Source of the DNA: Deferrisoma camini S3R1 | GTDB taxonomy: Bacteria; Desulfobacterota; Deferrisomatia; Deferrisomatales; Deferrisomataceae | Length of the DNA: 64,000 nucleotides | Direction: 5' to 3' | Assembly (NCBI RefSeq): GCF_000526155.1 | Contig: NZ_JAFN01000001.1 | Coordinates: 1,637,014 to 1,701,013 of the forward strand | Part shown: piece after piece, positions 34,959 to 44,718 of the stretch | Layout of the letters: each line of letters begins with the position of its first letter | Numbering within the stretch: the stretch's first letter is position 1 | Position numbers and translations under genes: made by a program | The notes under the pieces: generated by a model | The model's database searches: none | What the model was told of the DNA's origin: nothing | Seen by the model: only the letters and a program-made list of their open reading frames with translations

Positions 34959-36599
34959 ATGACGCCAGCGTTCGCCGTGGAAACCAACGTGGGATACCCG
35001 CTCCTGAGCGTGCTCGTGTTCCTGCCCCTGGCCGGGGCCCTGGTGGCCCTGATGCTCAAGGGCGACCGCACGCTCAAGGCCTGGGCCTTTGCCGTGACCG
35101 TGGTGGAGGCGGCCCTGTCCGTGCCCCTGTGGACCCGGTTCGACCCCTCGACCCACAGGTTCCAGTTCCTCGAGATGGCGGACTGGATCCCCACGTTCCA
35201 CATCCGCTACGCCCTGGGGGTGGACGGGATCAGCCTGCTGCTGGTGCTCCTGACCACCTTCGTGCTGCCCCTGTGCGTGCTGTCCTCCTGGCGCTACATC
35301 GAGCGGCGGGTCAAGGAGTTCGTGGTGAGCCTCCTGATCATGGAGACCGCCATGATCGGGGTGTTCGCCGCCCTGGACCTGGTGCTGTTCTACGTGTTCT
35401 GGGAGGCCATGCTGGTCCCCATGTACCTGCTGATCGCGGTGTGGGGCGGGCCGCGCAAGGTGTACGCCTCGATCAAGTTCTTCCTGTACACCCTGGCCGG
35501 CAGCGTGCTCCTGTTGGTGGCCGTGATCGCCCTGTACCTCAAGGCCGGCACCTTCCTGATCCCCGAGCTCATGGACCAGGGGTACTCGTTCGCGTTCCAG
35601 TTCTGGGTGTTCCTTGCGTTCGCCCTGGCCTTCGCCATCAAGGTGCCGATGTTCCCGTTCCACACCTGGCTGCCGGCGGCCCACGTGGAGGCGCCCACAG
35701 CCGGATCGGTGATCCTGGCCAGCGTGCTCCTGAAGATGGGCACCTACGGGTTCCTGCGGTTCTGCCTGCCCATTACCCCGGCCGCCGTGGCGTACCTGGC
35801 GCCGGTGTTCCTGTGGGGCTCGGTGGTGTCGATCCTGTACGGCGGGTTCGTGGCCCTGGGCCAGACCGACATGAAGAAGCTGATCGCCTACTCCTCGGTG
35901 GGCCACATGGGGTTCGTGACCCTGGGGATCTTCCTGGTGAACCAGCGGGGCATCGAGGGGTCGATCCTCCAGATGATCAACCACGGCATCACCACCGGCG
36001 CCCTGTTCATCTGCGTGGGCATCCTGTACGAGCGCACCCACAGCCGCCTGATCCGCGACAACTCGGCCGTGGGCGCGTTCATGCCCGTGTACGTGGCGTT
36101 CCTGGGGCTGTTCAGCCTGTCGTCCCTGGCGTTCCCCGGCACCAACTCGTTCGTGGGGGAGCTGCTGGTGCTGGTGGGCGCGTTTCAGCAGAACAAGCTC
36201 TTGGCCGCCTTCGTGATCCCGGGGGCGCTCCTGGCCGCCACCTACATGCTGCGGATGCTGCAGAAGATCATCTGGGACCGGGTGAGCGGTCACCACCACG
36301 GCCACGACGAAGGGCACGGCGGCGAGCACGAGGCCGGCGAGGCCCACCGCCGGCGCCTGTTCGACCTGGATCTCCGAGAGGCGGGGATGCTCGCGTTCCT
36401 GTCGGTGTTCGTGTTCTGGATCGGCCTCAATCCCAAGCCGTTCCTCAAGGTGATGGACCGGAGCATCGCCCACGTGATCACCCAGGCCCAGGCCGTGGAA
36501 GGCCTGCCCGAGGGCGGTATGACCGGGCTCATGAATACCCTGTTCCCGGCGCTGGGACATTCAGGGGGGGAAGAGAATGCGGCACCGGAACACGAGTAG
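34959..36599 (+). CDS. nuoM: NADH-quinone oxidoreductase subunit M
   Basis: A 546-residue pump subunit: GVDGISLLLVLLTTFVLP, the Glu in FYVFWEAMLVPMYLLI, FAIKVPMFPFHTWLPAAHVEAPTAGS, LLKMGTYG and MINHGITTGALFICVG. A His-rich loop (HHHGHDEGHGGEHE) lies near residue 450. ATG 34959 has AAGG upstream; a TTG two codons earlier is less likely. Confidence 0.94.
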   Translation: MTPAFAVETNVGYPLLSVLVFLPLAGALVALMLKGDRTLKAWAFAVTVVEAALSVPLWTRFDPSTHRFQFLEMADWIPTFHIRYALGVDGISLLLVLLTTFVLPLCVLSSWRYIERRVKEFVVSLLIMETAMIGVFAALDLVLFYVFWEAMLVPMYLLIAVWGGPRKVYASIKFFLYTLAGSVLLLVAVIALYLKAGTFLIPELMDQGYSFAFQFWVFLAFALAFAIKVPMFPFHTWLPAAHVEAPTAGSVILASVLLKMGTYGFLRFCLPITPAAVAYLAPVFLWGSVVSILYGGFVALGQTDMKKLIAYSSVGHMGFVTLGIFLVNQRGIEGSILQMINHGITTGALFICVGILYERTHSRLIRDNSAVGAFMPVYVAFLGLFSLSSLAFPGTNSFVGELLVLVGAFQQNKLLAAFVIPGALLAATYMLRMLQKIIWDRVSGHHHGHDEGHGGEHEAGEAHRRRLFDLDLREAGMLAFLSVFVFWIGLNPKPFLKVMDRSIAHVITQAQAVEGLPEGGMTGLMNTLFPALGHSGGEENAAPEHE

Positions 36600-36660
36600 G
36601 GATCGTACCACGTCCCAGCGTCCCGACATCCTAACGTCCTAACGTCCCAACGGAACCGAC

Positions 36661-38076
36661 ATGGCCTTTGCACACGAAACCGTTCTGATCCTGAGCTGCC
36701 TGGCCCTGTTTGCCCTCACCCTGGTCCACGTGCGGCCCGGCACGGCCCGGGCCGCGGCCCTGGGGCTGTCGGCCCTGGCCGTGGTCACGGCCCTGTGGGG
36801 CGTGGGTGCCCAGGGGGAGCTGTTCTTCGGGGCCTACCGGGTGGATGCGTTCAGCCAAGGCGTGAAGCTGCTGCTGGCCGTGGGGTTCTTCCTGGCCGTT
36901 GCGTTCGGCGAGGGCGTCCGGGGCATCGAGGCGGAGCACGAGCCCGAGTACTTCCTGTTCCTGGCGGTGAGCGTGCTGGGCCTGACCTTCCTGGCCAGCG
37001 GGGTGGAGCTCCTCACCATCTACATCGCCCTGGAGCTCTCGTCCTACTCCCTGTACATCCTGGTGCCCCTGCGCCGACACGAGCACATCCACCAGGTGGA
37101 GGCCGGCATCAAGTACGTTCTGTTCGGGGCCATGGCCTCGGGGGTCAGCCTGTTCGGCATGAGCTACGTGTTCGGCCTGGCCCACACCACCCGGGTGGAC
37201 GACCTGCTGCGGCTGTACCCCGAGCTGGTGTCGTCCCCCCTGGGGCTGATGGGCCTGACCCTGATGCTGGGCGGGTTCTTCTACAAGTTGGCGCTCTTTC
37301 CGTTCCACTTCTGGACCCCGGACATCTACCAGGGCGCGGCCAACGAGACCTCGGGGGTGATCGCCACCCTGCCCAAGGTGGGCGCGGTGGCCGTGCTGAT
37401 CCGGCTCACCGGCCTGGGGGCGGAGTCCGCCGGGTTCGCCACGGTGCTCACCCTGCTGGCCGTGCTCTCCATGACCTACGGCAACCTGGCCGCCCTGGTC
37501 CAGGAGGATCTGAAGCGGCTGCTGGCCTACTCCTCCATCTCCCACGCCGGGTTCATGGTGGCCGGCATCCTGGCGGGCACCGTGCGGGGCTACGCCGGCG
37601 CGCTGTATTACGTGGCGGGCTACCTGATCATGAACCTGGCCCTGTTCCACGTGATCTACGCCCTGGCGCCCAGGGGGCAGAACATCACCTTGGCCGACCT
37701 GCGGGGCCTGTACCGGCGCTCGCCGATCCTCGCGCTGACCCTGGCCGTGGCCGCCTTCGGCCTGGCCGGCATCCCGCCGACTGTGGGGTTCGCCGGCAAG
37801 TTCTTCGTGCTCGCCGCGGCCTTGGAGAAGGGCCACCTGGCCCTGGTGATCATCGGCGCCCTGAACACCGCGATCTCGATCTACTACTACTTGAAGATGG
37901 TGAAGGCGGCCTACAGCCCTGAGGAGGAAGGAGGGGAGGCTCCCGCCGGCCGCGTGGCCCTGTCGCCCCTGGGCTGGGCCCTGGGCTGCGCCTTTGTGGT
38001 GAGCATCCTGGTGATCGGGGCGCTTCCGGGGCCGGTGCTGGGGTGGTTCCAGCGGGCCCTGTCCTGGGCGGCCTGA
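36661..38076 (+). CDS. nuoN: NADH-quinone oxidoreductase subunit N
   Basis: A 471-residue pump subunit: ALELSSYSLYILVPLRR, KYVLFGAMASGVSLFG, ALFPFHFWTPDIYQGA, LPKVGAVAVLIRL and RLLAYSSISHAGFMV. It is last in the complex I locus, separated from nuoM by 61 bases of ACGTCCTAACGTCCCAACG repeats. Its TGA stop is the first triplet of the inverted end of a repeat element (TGATACCAAGTT). Confidence 0.94.
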   Translation: MAFAHETVLILSCLALFALTLVHVRPGTARAAALGLSALAVVTALWGVGAQGELFFGAYRVDAFSQGVKLLLAVGFFLAVAFGEGVRGIEAEHEPEYFLFLAVSVLGLTFLASGVELLTIYIALELSSYSLYILVPLRRHEHIHQVEAGIKYVLFGAMASGVSLFGMSYVFGLAHTTRVDDLLRLYPELVSSPLGLMGLTLMLGGFFYKLALFPFHFWTPDIYQGAANETSGVIATLPKVGAVAVLIRLTGLGAESAGFATVLTLLAVLSMTYGNLAALVQEDLKRLLAYSSISHAGFMVAGILAGTVRGYAGALYYVAGYLIMNLALFHVIYALAPRGQNITLADLRGLYRRSPILALTLAVAAFGLAGIPPTVGFAGKFFVLAAALEKGHLALVIIGALNTAISIYYYLKMVKAAYSPEEEGGEAPAGRVALSPLGWALGCAFVVSILVIGALPGPVLGWFQRALSWAA

Positions 38077-38203
38077 TACCAAGTTACATTCAAAACCATT
38101 GGCCCCCTGCCCAGAGGGGCAAGGGGCCTGTCGGAGAGCCGGGCGCGGCCAGGTTCCTTGCCCCGCCCCCGGATACGTATCCGATGGATGGCAACTTGGT
38201 ATG
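38074..38203. repeat. Element A copy with inverted TGATACCAAGTT ends
   Basis: ~128 bp from TGATACCAAGTT to AACTTGGTAT. The core AGAGGGGCAAGGGGCC and GAGAGCCGGGCGCGGCC match other element A copies. The left end overlaps the nuoN stop. Confidence 0.85.
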
Positions 38204-38237
38204 AGATTCCGATCCGATCCGGACCTCGGATGGTCCG

Positions 38238-38263
38238 CGGCCGCACCCGAATGGGTGCGGCCG
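38238..38263. terminator. Strong hairpin between converging genes
   Basis: An 11-bp perfect stem (CGGCCGCACCC / GGGTGCGGCCG) with a GAAT loop between the converging nuoN and chemoreceptor genes. It is followed by GTCTTGTTCG, so the T-tract is weak. Confidence 0.65.
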
Positions 38264-38301
38264 TCTTGTTCGTGCCCGACCCCTTGCGGTCTCCGGGCTC
38301 G

Positions 38302-40368
38302 TTACGTCCGAAACCGCTCCGTGAGGTGCCGCAGGTCGTCGGCCTTTCGGGCCACCGTGTCAGCCGTGCGGGCCACCTCTTCCCCGGCCCGCGTGTTCTC
38401 CCCCACGCCGTGGGCGATCTGATCCAGACCGGTGGTTAGGTTCTGGATCGTGGCCGTGAGCTCCTCGGTGGCCGCGGCGATCTGCTGGACCTGGGTCGCG
38501 GCCCCGGCCACCTCGTGCTCCACCTTGGCCATGGCGGCCGCGGCCTTCTGACCCAGCTCCCGCCCCTCCTTGACGCCAGCCACCCCCTTGCCCATGGCCT
38601 CCACGGCCCGGCCGGCCTCCCGCTGGATGCCTGCGATGGTCTGGCCGATCTCCTGGGTGGCCTTCACGGTCTTCTCGGCCAGCTTCCGCACCTCGTCGGC
38701 CACCACCGCGAACCCCCGGCCGTGTTCCCCCGCCCGGGCCGCCTCGATCGCCGCGTTCAGGGCCAGCAGGTTCGTCTGGTCCGCGATGTCCTCGATGGCC
38801 CGGACCACGGCGTCGATCTTCTCGGCCTCGCTTCCCAGCCCCTCCACCACGCCACCCGCGTCGGCAACGGTCGCCGCGATCCGCTCGAGCGCCTCGCCCG
38901 TGGCCCGGACCATGCGCGCCGCATCCGACGCGCCTTCGCTCGCCGAGTCGGCCGCCTGGGCCACGGCGGCCGCGTTCTGGGCCACCTCCCTCACCGTGGC
39001 CCCCATCTCCTCCCCGCTGGCGGCCAGGGCCTGGGTTTGGTGGGACACCTGCTCGTTGCTCGCCGCGATCTGGGTGGTGGTGGCCGAGAGCTCCTCGGAC
39101 ACCGCCGCCATCTCGCCCGCAGAGGTCTTCACCTGGTCCACCAGGTAGCGGATCTTGTCCGCGAAGATGTTGAACCAGTTGGCGAGCTCATCGAACTCGT
39201 CCCTCTGGGCCCCCCGGAACACGGCGCACTCCGAGCAGTCCTTCACCTTGCCCGAGAGCACCCCGGGGCACCGGATCTGCTCCCGCATGGGCTGCATGGA
39301 CCCCACCCGGCTCCAGCACGCCTCTTTCTTGCCGAACGAGTCGCACTCCTCGTGACCGCAGTCCTTGATTCGGGAGCACTCCAGGTACGGCAGGGGCAGG
39401 CGCCGGGTGAGGTCCCCGTCCCCCTCGGCCAGGTCCTTCAACAGCCGGATCGTCCGGTCCAGTCTTCGGCTCGTTCCGACCCCGATCCACACCATCAGCA
39501 GGAGCACCACCGCCACCACGACGGCCCCACCCACCGCCACGGTGCGTTGGGTGCGGGCCATGGCCTGCACCGTCCGGGCCCGGATGGCGCCGAGACGGGA
39601 CCCGATCCGATCCTCGGCGGCCTTGGACGCCTTTCGAAACTCGCCCACGGCCTGGGTGAGGCGCTCCCCGAGATCCTTGCGCCGGAGCACCAGCTCGGCC
39701 GCCCGCTGAAACGCGTCGTCGTACCGGTCCAGCAGGGGCATGAACCGCCCCCCGGAGCCGTAGGGAAGCCCTGCGATGGTTTCGCGCAGGCGTGCCAGGG
39801 CCTCCCGGTGCTTGTCCAGGTAAGCGGGATCCTCCCGCAGGAAGAAGTCCTTCTCCCGACGACGCACCTGGAGCAGCGCCTGCATCAGCCGCGCGCCCTC
39901 CAGCCCTTGCTCCAAGCGGTGGGCCGCCTCCCGAAACTCTCCGCGGACCCCTTCATCCTCGGTCAGCCCCAGGGCCTGGCAGCTGGCGATCCACTCCCGA
40001 AGCAGGCTTACCACGGGAAGCACGGCCTGGGAGGCGTTCCCGAGGGCCGCGGCCGCGTCCCCGGCCAGACGGCCCCGCCATTCGTCCAGGGCCGCTTTGC
40101 GTTCCTTCTCCAGGGCGACGATGTGGTCCTGGATCGTCGGCAACGAACGGGACGACAGGCCCTTGGTCACGTCCTCCACCAGGCCCAGCAGGTGGATCTG
40201 CGTCTCCTTCAGGTCGTCCAGGGCGCTGGTGAGCCTCTCGGTCTGCGCATGGGCGCTGCGTAGCTCACCAAACGTGCGCCACACCTCGACGCCCAAGCCT
40301 CCGAAGGCCACGAGCACCACTGCCACCACGATCCCCAACCGTGCCCGAAACGTGAGCCTGACCGTCAT
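38302..40368 (-). CDS. Methyl-accepting chemotaxis protein with Cys-rich insert
   Basis: A 688-residue receptor: membrane helix 1 (about 10-30), a ~245-residue periplasmic helical sensor and membrane helix 2 (about 278-299). HAMP-like sequence follows, interrupted by a ~55-residue insert with seven cysteines (C331, 337, 342, 351, 367, 378, 381) of the 'two-CW' kind. The C-terminal signalling domain has the hairpin tip in the [20 protein letters not shown] region. It steers flagellar or pilus motility. The cysteine cluster just inside the membrane may bind metal or sense redox state; that is inference. ATG 40368 has GGAAGGAGAG upstream; the frame runs on to 40443 without support. Confidence 0.9.
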   Translation of the reverse strand: MTVRLTFRARLGIVVAVVLVAFGGLGVEVWRTFGELRSAHAQTERLTSALDDLKETQIHLLGLVEDVTKGLSSRSLPTIQDHIVALEKERKAALDEWRGRLAGDAAAALGNASQAVLPVVSLLREWIASCQALGLTEDEGVRGEFREAAHRLEQGLEGARLMQALLQVRRREKDFFLREDPAYLDKHREALARLRETIAGLPYGSGGRFMPLLDRYDDAFQRAAELVLRRKDLGERLTQAVGEFRKASKAAEDRIGSRLGAIRARTVQAMARTQRTVAVGGAVVVAVVLLLMVWIGVGTSRRLDRTIRLLKDLAEGDGDLTRRLPLPYLECSRIKDCGHEECDSFGKKEACWSRVGSMQPMREQIRCPGVLSGKVKDCSECAVFRGAQRDEFDELANWFNIFADKIRYLVDQVKTSAGEMAAVSEELSATTTQIAASNEQVSHQTQALAASGEEMGATVREVAQNAAAVAQAADSASEGASDAARMVRATGEALERIAATVADAGGVVEGLGSEAEKIDAVVRAIEDIADQTNLLALNAAIEAARAGEHGRGFAVVADEVRKLAEKTVKATQEIGQTIAGIQREAGRAVEAMGKGVAGVKEGRELGQKAAAAMAKVEHEVAGAATQVQQIAAATEELTATIQNLTTGLDQIAHGVGENTRAGEEVARTADTVARKADDLRHLTERFRT

Positions 40369-40716
40369 GGCGTCTCTCCTTCCATGTAACTTCCGCTGGG
40401 AGGCTGGGACGCTGGGAGGTTTGAAAACCTCCCGTATTCCCACACGTTCTAGGCATTACCATGCCTCTTCGCCTCCACCTCATGGTCCGAGGGGCATGGG
40501 GTCTGAGGGGACTCCCAATGAACGCCCCGTGTTCGCCCCTGACCTCCTCTCCCGAGGGCGGCCCGAAGGCCGCAGGGTGCGACGGCCGGGGGGCATCGAA
40601 CGGTCCTCCGGCGTTATCGGCGCGGGTCTTCCCTTGCATTAGCAGGAGAAACAGCGGCAGGGAGAGGCTGGTTCTGGTAGGATCGGGGCTCCCCCAGCAG
40701 CGTCAGGAGGAAGGTC
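40369..40716. other. Intergenic region, no gene seen
   Basis: Holds GCTGGGAGGCTGGGACGCTGG-like units near 40395-40420 and a GGGGCATGGGGTCTGAGGGG stretch related to the repeat families. A TAGGAT near 40678 is a possible but unsupported -10 for the thioesterase gene. Confidence 0.4.
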
Positions 40717-41202
40717 ATGGACGGGCGGTTTCCGGTGATCGCCAGGATTCAGGTGCGGTGGCGGGACATCGACCCCCTGGGTCACGTGAACAACGCGGTC
40801 TACTTCACGTACTTCGAGACGGCTCGGGCCCGGTACTACGAGGAGGTGCTCGACGCCCGAGGCATCGAGGACATCGACTTTCTGGTCGCCTCGATCCGGT
40901 GCGACTACCTGAGCCCGGTGGTATACGGCGAGACCGTGGAGGTGGGGATCCGGGTCGTGTGGGTGGGGAAGACGAGCTGGTCGTTCGAGTACGAGGCCCG
41001 TACCGGCGACGGCCGCGTGGTGGCCCGGGCCGACAGCGTACAGGTCCGCTTCGACCACCAGACCGGAAGGCCCCGGCCCCTGGACGAGGACTGGATCGCC
41101 CGGGTGACCCGCGCCCAGGGCGGCCCGCCGGCACCCAAGCCGAACGACGGGCCCGAATCAGGGGAGCCTGCGCCCCATGCCGTCACCGGGGAACGGCGCT
41201 GA
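40717..41202 (+). CDS. Acyl-CoA thioesterase, YbgC/4HBT family
   Basis: A 161-residue hotdog-fold enzyme hydrolysing acyl-CoA thioesters. It has RWRDIDPLGHVNNAVYFTYFE with the catalytic Asp and the His-Val-Asn-Asn turn, and a domain ending near residue 130. The Pro/Glu-rich last 30 residues are probably disordered. AGGAGGAAGG precedes the ATG. It is the only plus-strand gene among leftward neighbours. Confidence 0.85.
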   Translation: MDGRFPVIARIQVRWRDIDPLGHVNNAVYFTYFETARARYYEEVLDARGIEDIDFLVASIRCDYLSPVVYGETVEVGIRVVWVGKTSWSFEYEARTGDGRVVARADSVQVRFDHQTGRPRPLDEDWIARVTRAQGGPPAPKPNDGPESGEPAPHAVTGERR

Positions 41203-41252
41203 CGCAACAGGAGTTCCCCGGCACAGCCGCGGCGAGGCACGCGCTCCGTCGT

Positions 41253-43547
41253 TCACATCCAAGCGGCGAGTTGGGCCGCGTACTTCGAGTCCGGCGCCAA
41301 CGCCTTGACTTTCCTGGCGACCTTCTTCGCCTCGGCCTCGGCCCCCCTGGCTCGGAGGTTCTCCGCGTAGTGGAACAGTACCTCGGGTGAGTCCGGCAAC
41401 CCCTCCGCGGCCCTGCGCAGCCAGGGTGTGGCCTCCTCCACGCGGCCCGTGCGGTGCAATGCCCATCCCAGGGTGTCCATGACCCGGGGCTCGGACGGGG
41501 CCCCGAGCACGGCGATCCGCGCCAGTTCCAACGCCTCTTGTTCACGGCCCGTCTCCAACAGGAGCACGGCCAGGTTGTTGCTGGTGATCGGCTCCCTGGG
41601 GTGCTCCTCCAGCAGCCGCCGGTACACATCCTCCGCCTTGGTGGGGTACCCCTCCTCCAGATACAGGGCTGCCAGCTCGTTGTAGGCGGTGGGCTCCGAC
41701 GGGGCCAGCCGGATCGCCTGCTCCAGCTCACCGATGGCCTTCGCCCGCTCGCCCTGCTCCAACGCCAGCTTGGCCTTGAGATACCGGGTCTCCCAGTAAT
41801 TGGGTTCCACCAGCAGGCTCCGGTCCACCGCGCGAGCGGCCTGGGCGAGGTCACCCGTCTCCAGGTAGAGACGCGCCAGGAAGTTCAGTACGAAGGGGGT
41901 CTCCCGGGCGCGTTCCTGATACGCGTCGAGAGCCTCTGCAATCTTCCGGACCGGCCGTCCCAGCCGGTACAACACGCGGGCCTCGGCCAAAACCGGCTCG
42001 AACGCCGACGGACTCTGTTTCTGGGCCTTCCGGTACCATCGCAGCGCTTTCCTGAGCTTGCCGGAGGCCTGGGCGAGATCGCCTTCCAAGGCCAACAGCA
42101 CCGCGTTGTCGGGTGAGTTCGATCGCAGGCGGTCCAGCACCTTTCGGGCATCCTTCAGCCGGCCCAGGGCGATGAGCACCCTCGCACGCAGCAGCTCGGC
42201 CCGAGGATTCTTCCGGGCCCTCGCGGGCAGCCGGTCGAGCTGTTCCAACGCCCCCTCGCGGTCCCCCACCCTGGCCAGGAGGTTTGCGTAGTCGAGCCGG
42301 GCCAGCACGTGACCGGGCACCCGGTCGAGCACCAGCAGGAACTCCCGCCGGGCGTCCACCCAGCGCCGCATGGCTGCCAGGGCCTTCCCGTAGAGGTAGT
42401 GGAGATCGACGCCGAGATCCCCGCGGGCGAGAAGGGGCTCCAACACGAAACGGGCCCGGGGGGCCAGCCCCTCCGCCAGGTACATCCGGGCCTCCAGGAG
42501 GGCGGCCGTCCTGCCGGCGGGGTCTGCTTTGGCCGCCAGGGGCAGCAGGTCTCGGACCTGACGGGTGCGCCCCAGACTGATCCACACGTCCGCCAAGCCG
42601 GCAGCGAGGTTCGGATCCTCCGGCGCCCGTTTTCTGGCCCCCTCCAGGAGCTCGGCCGCATCCTGGAGCCGCCCGATGGGCACCAACACGTCGGCGGCCT
42701 GGAGCACCATCGGCACGAGCCCGGCCGGATCGTCCCCGGCCTCCTCCACCGAGCGCCGGAGAAAATCCACGGCCTCCTGCACGCGCCCTTTCCGCACCAG
42801 GAGCTTCGCCCATGCCCCGCGCACCTCGGGCGCCCGGGGAAACCGTTTCCGGCACGATACGAGGACCTGCTCCGCGTCGTCCCCTCGGCCCAGGCGGACC
42901 AGCAGTCCGGCCTTGGCGAGCCACAGGGAGCGATCGTCCGGAAAGGAGGAGAGCCCTTTCTCCAGAAGATCAAGGGCCTTCTGGGATTGCCCCGCCCGGC
43001 TGAAGAAATCCGCCGCCATGGCCCAAGCCCGCGCGTGGGGCGGCCCCAGCTCCAGAATCCTGTTCCATGCCTGTTCCGCTTCCCCGGTCGTTCCGAGCCC
43101 GGTCAGGGCCTGGGCCCGGACCAGCCAGGCCTGGGGGTCGGAGGAGTGCTGCTTCAACACCCGGTCCGCCAGCTCCGCGGCCCGCCCGTAGGCGCGGGCC
43201 GCAAGGAAAAACGAGGCCATCTCCAGCGCAGCCTCCCGGTGCCCTGGGTCCGCCGCCAAGACCTTGCCCAGAAACGTCCGGTACTCGCCCTGGTCGCCCT
43301 GCGCCTTCAGCACCCGGGCCAGCCCGTACAACAGGTCCGGGTCGGACGGGGCGTTCTGGAGGGCAGCCTGGTACTCCACGGCCGCTTCCTGGTACCTGCC
43401 CTGACGCAGGTACGCCTCGGCGCGTTGCTGATGCTCCCGGGCCTTTTCGGCGGGGCCTCCGGAACAGGCGGCGATCGCCAGGACAGCGCCCAACGCGATC
43501 CCCAGCCAGGGGCCGCGGCCCCGAGATCTCCGGCCCACCTTCTCCAT
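41253..43547 (-). CDS. TPR-rich lipoprotein, PEP-CTERM system PrsT-like
   Basis: A 764-residue exported lipoprotein: a signal with lipobox AIAAC (C about 28), then roughly 18-20 tetratricopeptide repeats to the C-terminus. Length, lipobox and repeat number resemble the TPR lipoproteins found with PEP-CTERM/exosortase loci and extracellular polysaccharide export, and a PEP-CTERM protein gene lies immediately upstream. The start at 43547 has GGAAGGGGA upstream and suits the signal peptide; the frame is open to 43694 but without a ribosome site. The exosortase itself is not in the window. Confidence 0.75.
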   Translation of the reverse strand: MEKVGRRSRGRGPWLGIALGAVLAIAACSGGPAEKAREHQQRAEAYLRQGRYQEAAVEYQAALQNAPSDPDLLYGLARVLKAQGDQGEYRTFLGKVLAADPGHREAALEMASFFLAARAYGRAAELADRVLKQHSSDPQAWLVRAQALTGLGTTGEAEQAWNRILELGPPHARAWAMAADFFSRAGQSQKALDLLEKGLSSFPDDRSLWLAKAGLLVRLGRGDDAEQVLVSCRKRFPRAPEVRGAWAKLLVRKGRVQEAVDFLRRSVEEAGDDPAGLVPMVLQAADVLVPIGRLQDAAELLEGARKRAPEDPNLAAGLADVWISLGRTRQVRDLLPLAAKADPAGRTAALLEARMYLAEGLAPRARFVLEPLLARGDLGVDLHYLYGKALAAMRRWVDARREFLLVLDRVPGHVLARLDYANLLARVGDREGALEQLDRLPARARKNPRAELLRARVLIALGRLKDARKVLDRLRSNSPDNAVLLALEGDLAQASGKLRKALRWYRKAQKQSPSAFEPVLAEARVLYRLGRPVRKIAEALDAYQERARETPFVLNFLARLYLETGDLAQAARAVDRSLLVEPNYWETRYLKAKLALEQGERAKAIGELEQAIRLAPSEPTAYNELAALYLEEGYPTKAEDVYRRLLEEHPREPITSNNLAVLLLETGREQEALELARIAVLGAPSEPRVMDTLGWALHRTGRVEEATPWLRRAAEGLPDSPEVLFHYAENLRARGAEAEAKKVARKVKALAPDSKYAAQLAAWM

Positions 43548-43678
43548 GGTTCCCCTTCCTCCGCCGTGCGGCTGCTCCCGGTGCGCTGTGCGTATCTTCG
43601 AGACGCGTCGGTCGAAATCCGCCGTCACTTTACCGGCTCCCGGTCTGCCGCGCCAACATCCCCCCAAGCGCCGGGCAC

Positions 43679-43703
43679 AAAAAAAGAGCCCCAAACGAGG
43701 CCC
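43679..43703 (-). terminator. Intrinsic terminator after the PEP-CTERM gene
   Basis: On the minus strand, the stem GGGCCTC-GTTT-GGGGCTC (two G-U pairs) is followed by TTTTTTT. It separates the PEP-CTERM gene from the TPR lipoprotein gene. Confidence 0.75.
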
Positions 43704-43728
43704 TCGCGGTTGCCAGAGGTCGGCGCCG

Positions 43729-44535
43729 TCAGCCCTGCTCCCCCTTTTCCGGTCCCCCGGCCCCCCTCTGGCGACGGACCCAAGCCCCCATGCCCAGGAG
43801 GCCCGTGCCCAGGAGCACCATGGTGCCCGGCTCCGGGACCACGTTGGGGGCGTCGGCGGTGTACCACACCTCGTAGTTCTCGCACGAAGGCCAGATACCC
43901 ACCGCCGACATGGCCGTGCCCCCTTCGCTGGGGAACATGAAGTCCGCGGCCCGCGGGGTGTGGCTGCTTCCCGGTTTGGAGGTGACCTTGTAGGTCACGT
44001 ACTCGCCCACGTCGAACTCCCAGTTCCCCCAGCCCCCCACGTCAGGGAACGCAAAGTCGAACAGGATATCGAACGTTCCCAACGCCCCGGTGACGATGGT
44101 CCCCCCGTTGCCCACCTCGTTCACCGGTGCGCTTCGAGTCACCCCGCCGTCGTTCGAGATCGTCGCGGGAGCGGTGAAATCTCCGGTCTGGACGGTGGCG
44201 GCCTGGGTGAAAGAATCGCTCTTGTCGCTAAGGTACTGGAACTCCAGATCTGTTGGATCACCCGAGTAGTTGAACAGCCAACTCCGGACGTAGTACTGGA
44301 AATCATCGTTTCCCCTCGCCATGCTGCCGAGATCCATCTTGATCTCGACCCCATCGGAGAGATCCGTGAACACGACGCTCGGGGTGCTGGTCGGTTCGGC
44401 CGGGAGGGTCGCGTTCGCGTTGTCCCTTCCGTCCACCTTGAACTCCCGCTGAAAGCTCACGACACTCGCCCCTGCCGCGACCGGGACCAGCATGACGCTT
44501 GCAATCACCAACGCGACGAGTCGCGCACTCCGCAT
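43729..44535 (-). CDS. PEP-CTERM sorting-domain protein
   Basis: A 268-residue secreted protein: a signal peptide (about 1-24, ending AAGA), a beta-rich body with no recognised enzyme domain, and a C-terminal VPEPGTM motif, then a hydrophobic helix (VLLGTGLLGMGAWV) and a basic tail (RRQRG). That tripartite tail is the signal cut by exosortase (EpsH/XrtA-type). Such proteins are surface or exopolysaccharide-associated. Gly/Asp/Thr richness fits the class. ATG 44535 has GAAGGAGG upstream. A sigma-54-like promoter precedes it. Confidence 0.9.
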   Translation of the reverse strand: MRSARLVALVIASVMLVPVAAGASVVSFQREFKVDGRDNANATLPAEPTSTPSVVFTDLSDGVEIKMDLGSMARGNDDFQYYVRSWLFNYSGDPTDLEFQYLSDKSDSFTQAATVQTGDFTAPATISNDGGVTRSAPVNEVGNGGTIVTGALGTFDILFDFAFPDVGGWGNWEFDVGEYVTYKVTSKPGSSHTPRAADFMFPSEGGTAMSAVGIWPSCENYEVWYTADAPNVVPEPGTMVLLGTGLLGMGAWVRRQRGAGGPEKGEQG

Positions 44536-44593
44536 CCTCAGCCTCCTTCGCTGCACGCCCACACGGGGCATCTCCGTATCAAGGAGGAGTTCA

Positions 44594-44610
44594 TGCAGAT
44601 CCCATGCCAT
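44594..44610 (-). promoter_or_regulatory. Sigma-54 (RpoN)-type promoter
   Basis: Reading the minus strand: ATGGCATGGGATCTGCA. The invariant GG (-24) and GC (-12) are exactly ten bases apart, and the match to YTGGCACGRNNNTTGCW is broken mainly at two positions. The predicted start near 44583 is 48 bases before the PEP-CTERM gene. Confidence 0.7.
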
Positions 44611-44718
44611 ACAAAAAAGAAGATCGTTGGGGCGATTTTCGGCTTCAGATCAACGAGTTCCCCGCAACCTTCCCGCAGCCCCCCCAAATGAGGGAAAAAT
44701 TTTTCCACTTTTTGCACC

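Noticed and set aside
43548-43680. Sigma-54 site in front of the TPR lipoprotein gene
   Set aside because: TTGGCGCGGCAGACCG lacks GC at the correct ten-base distance.
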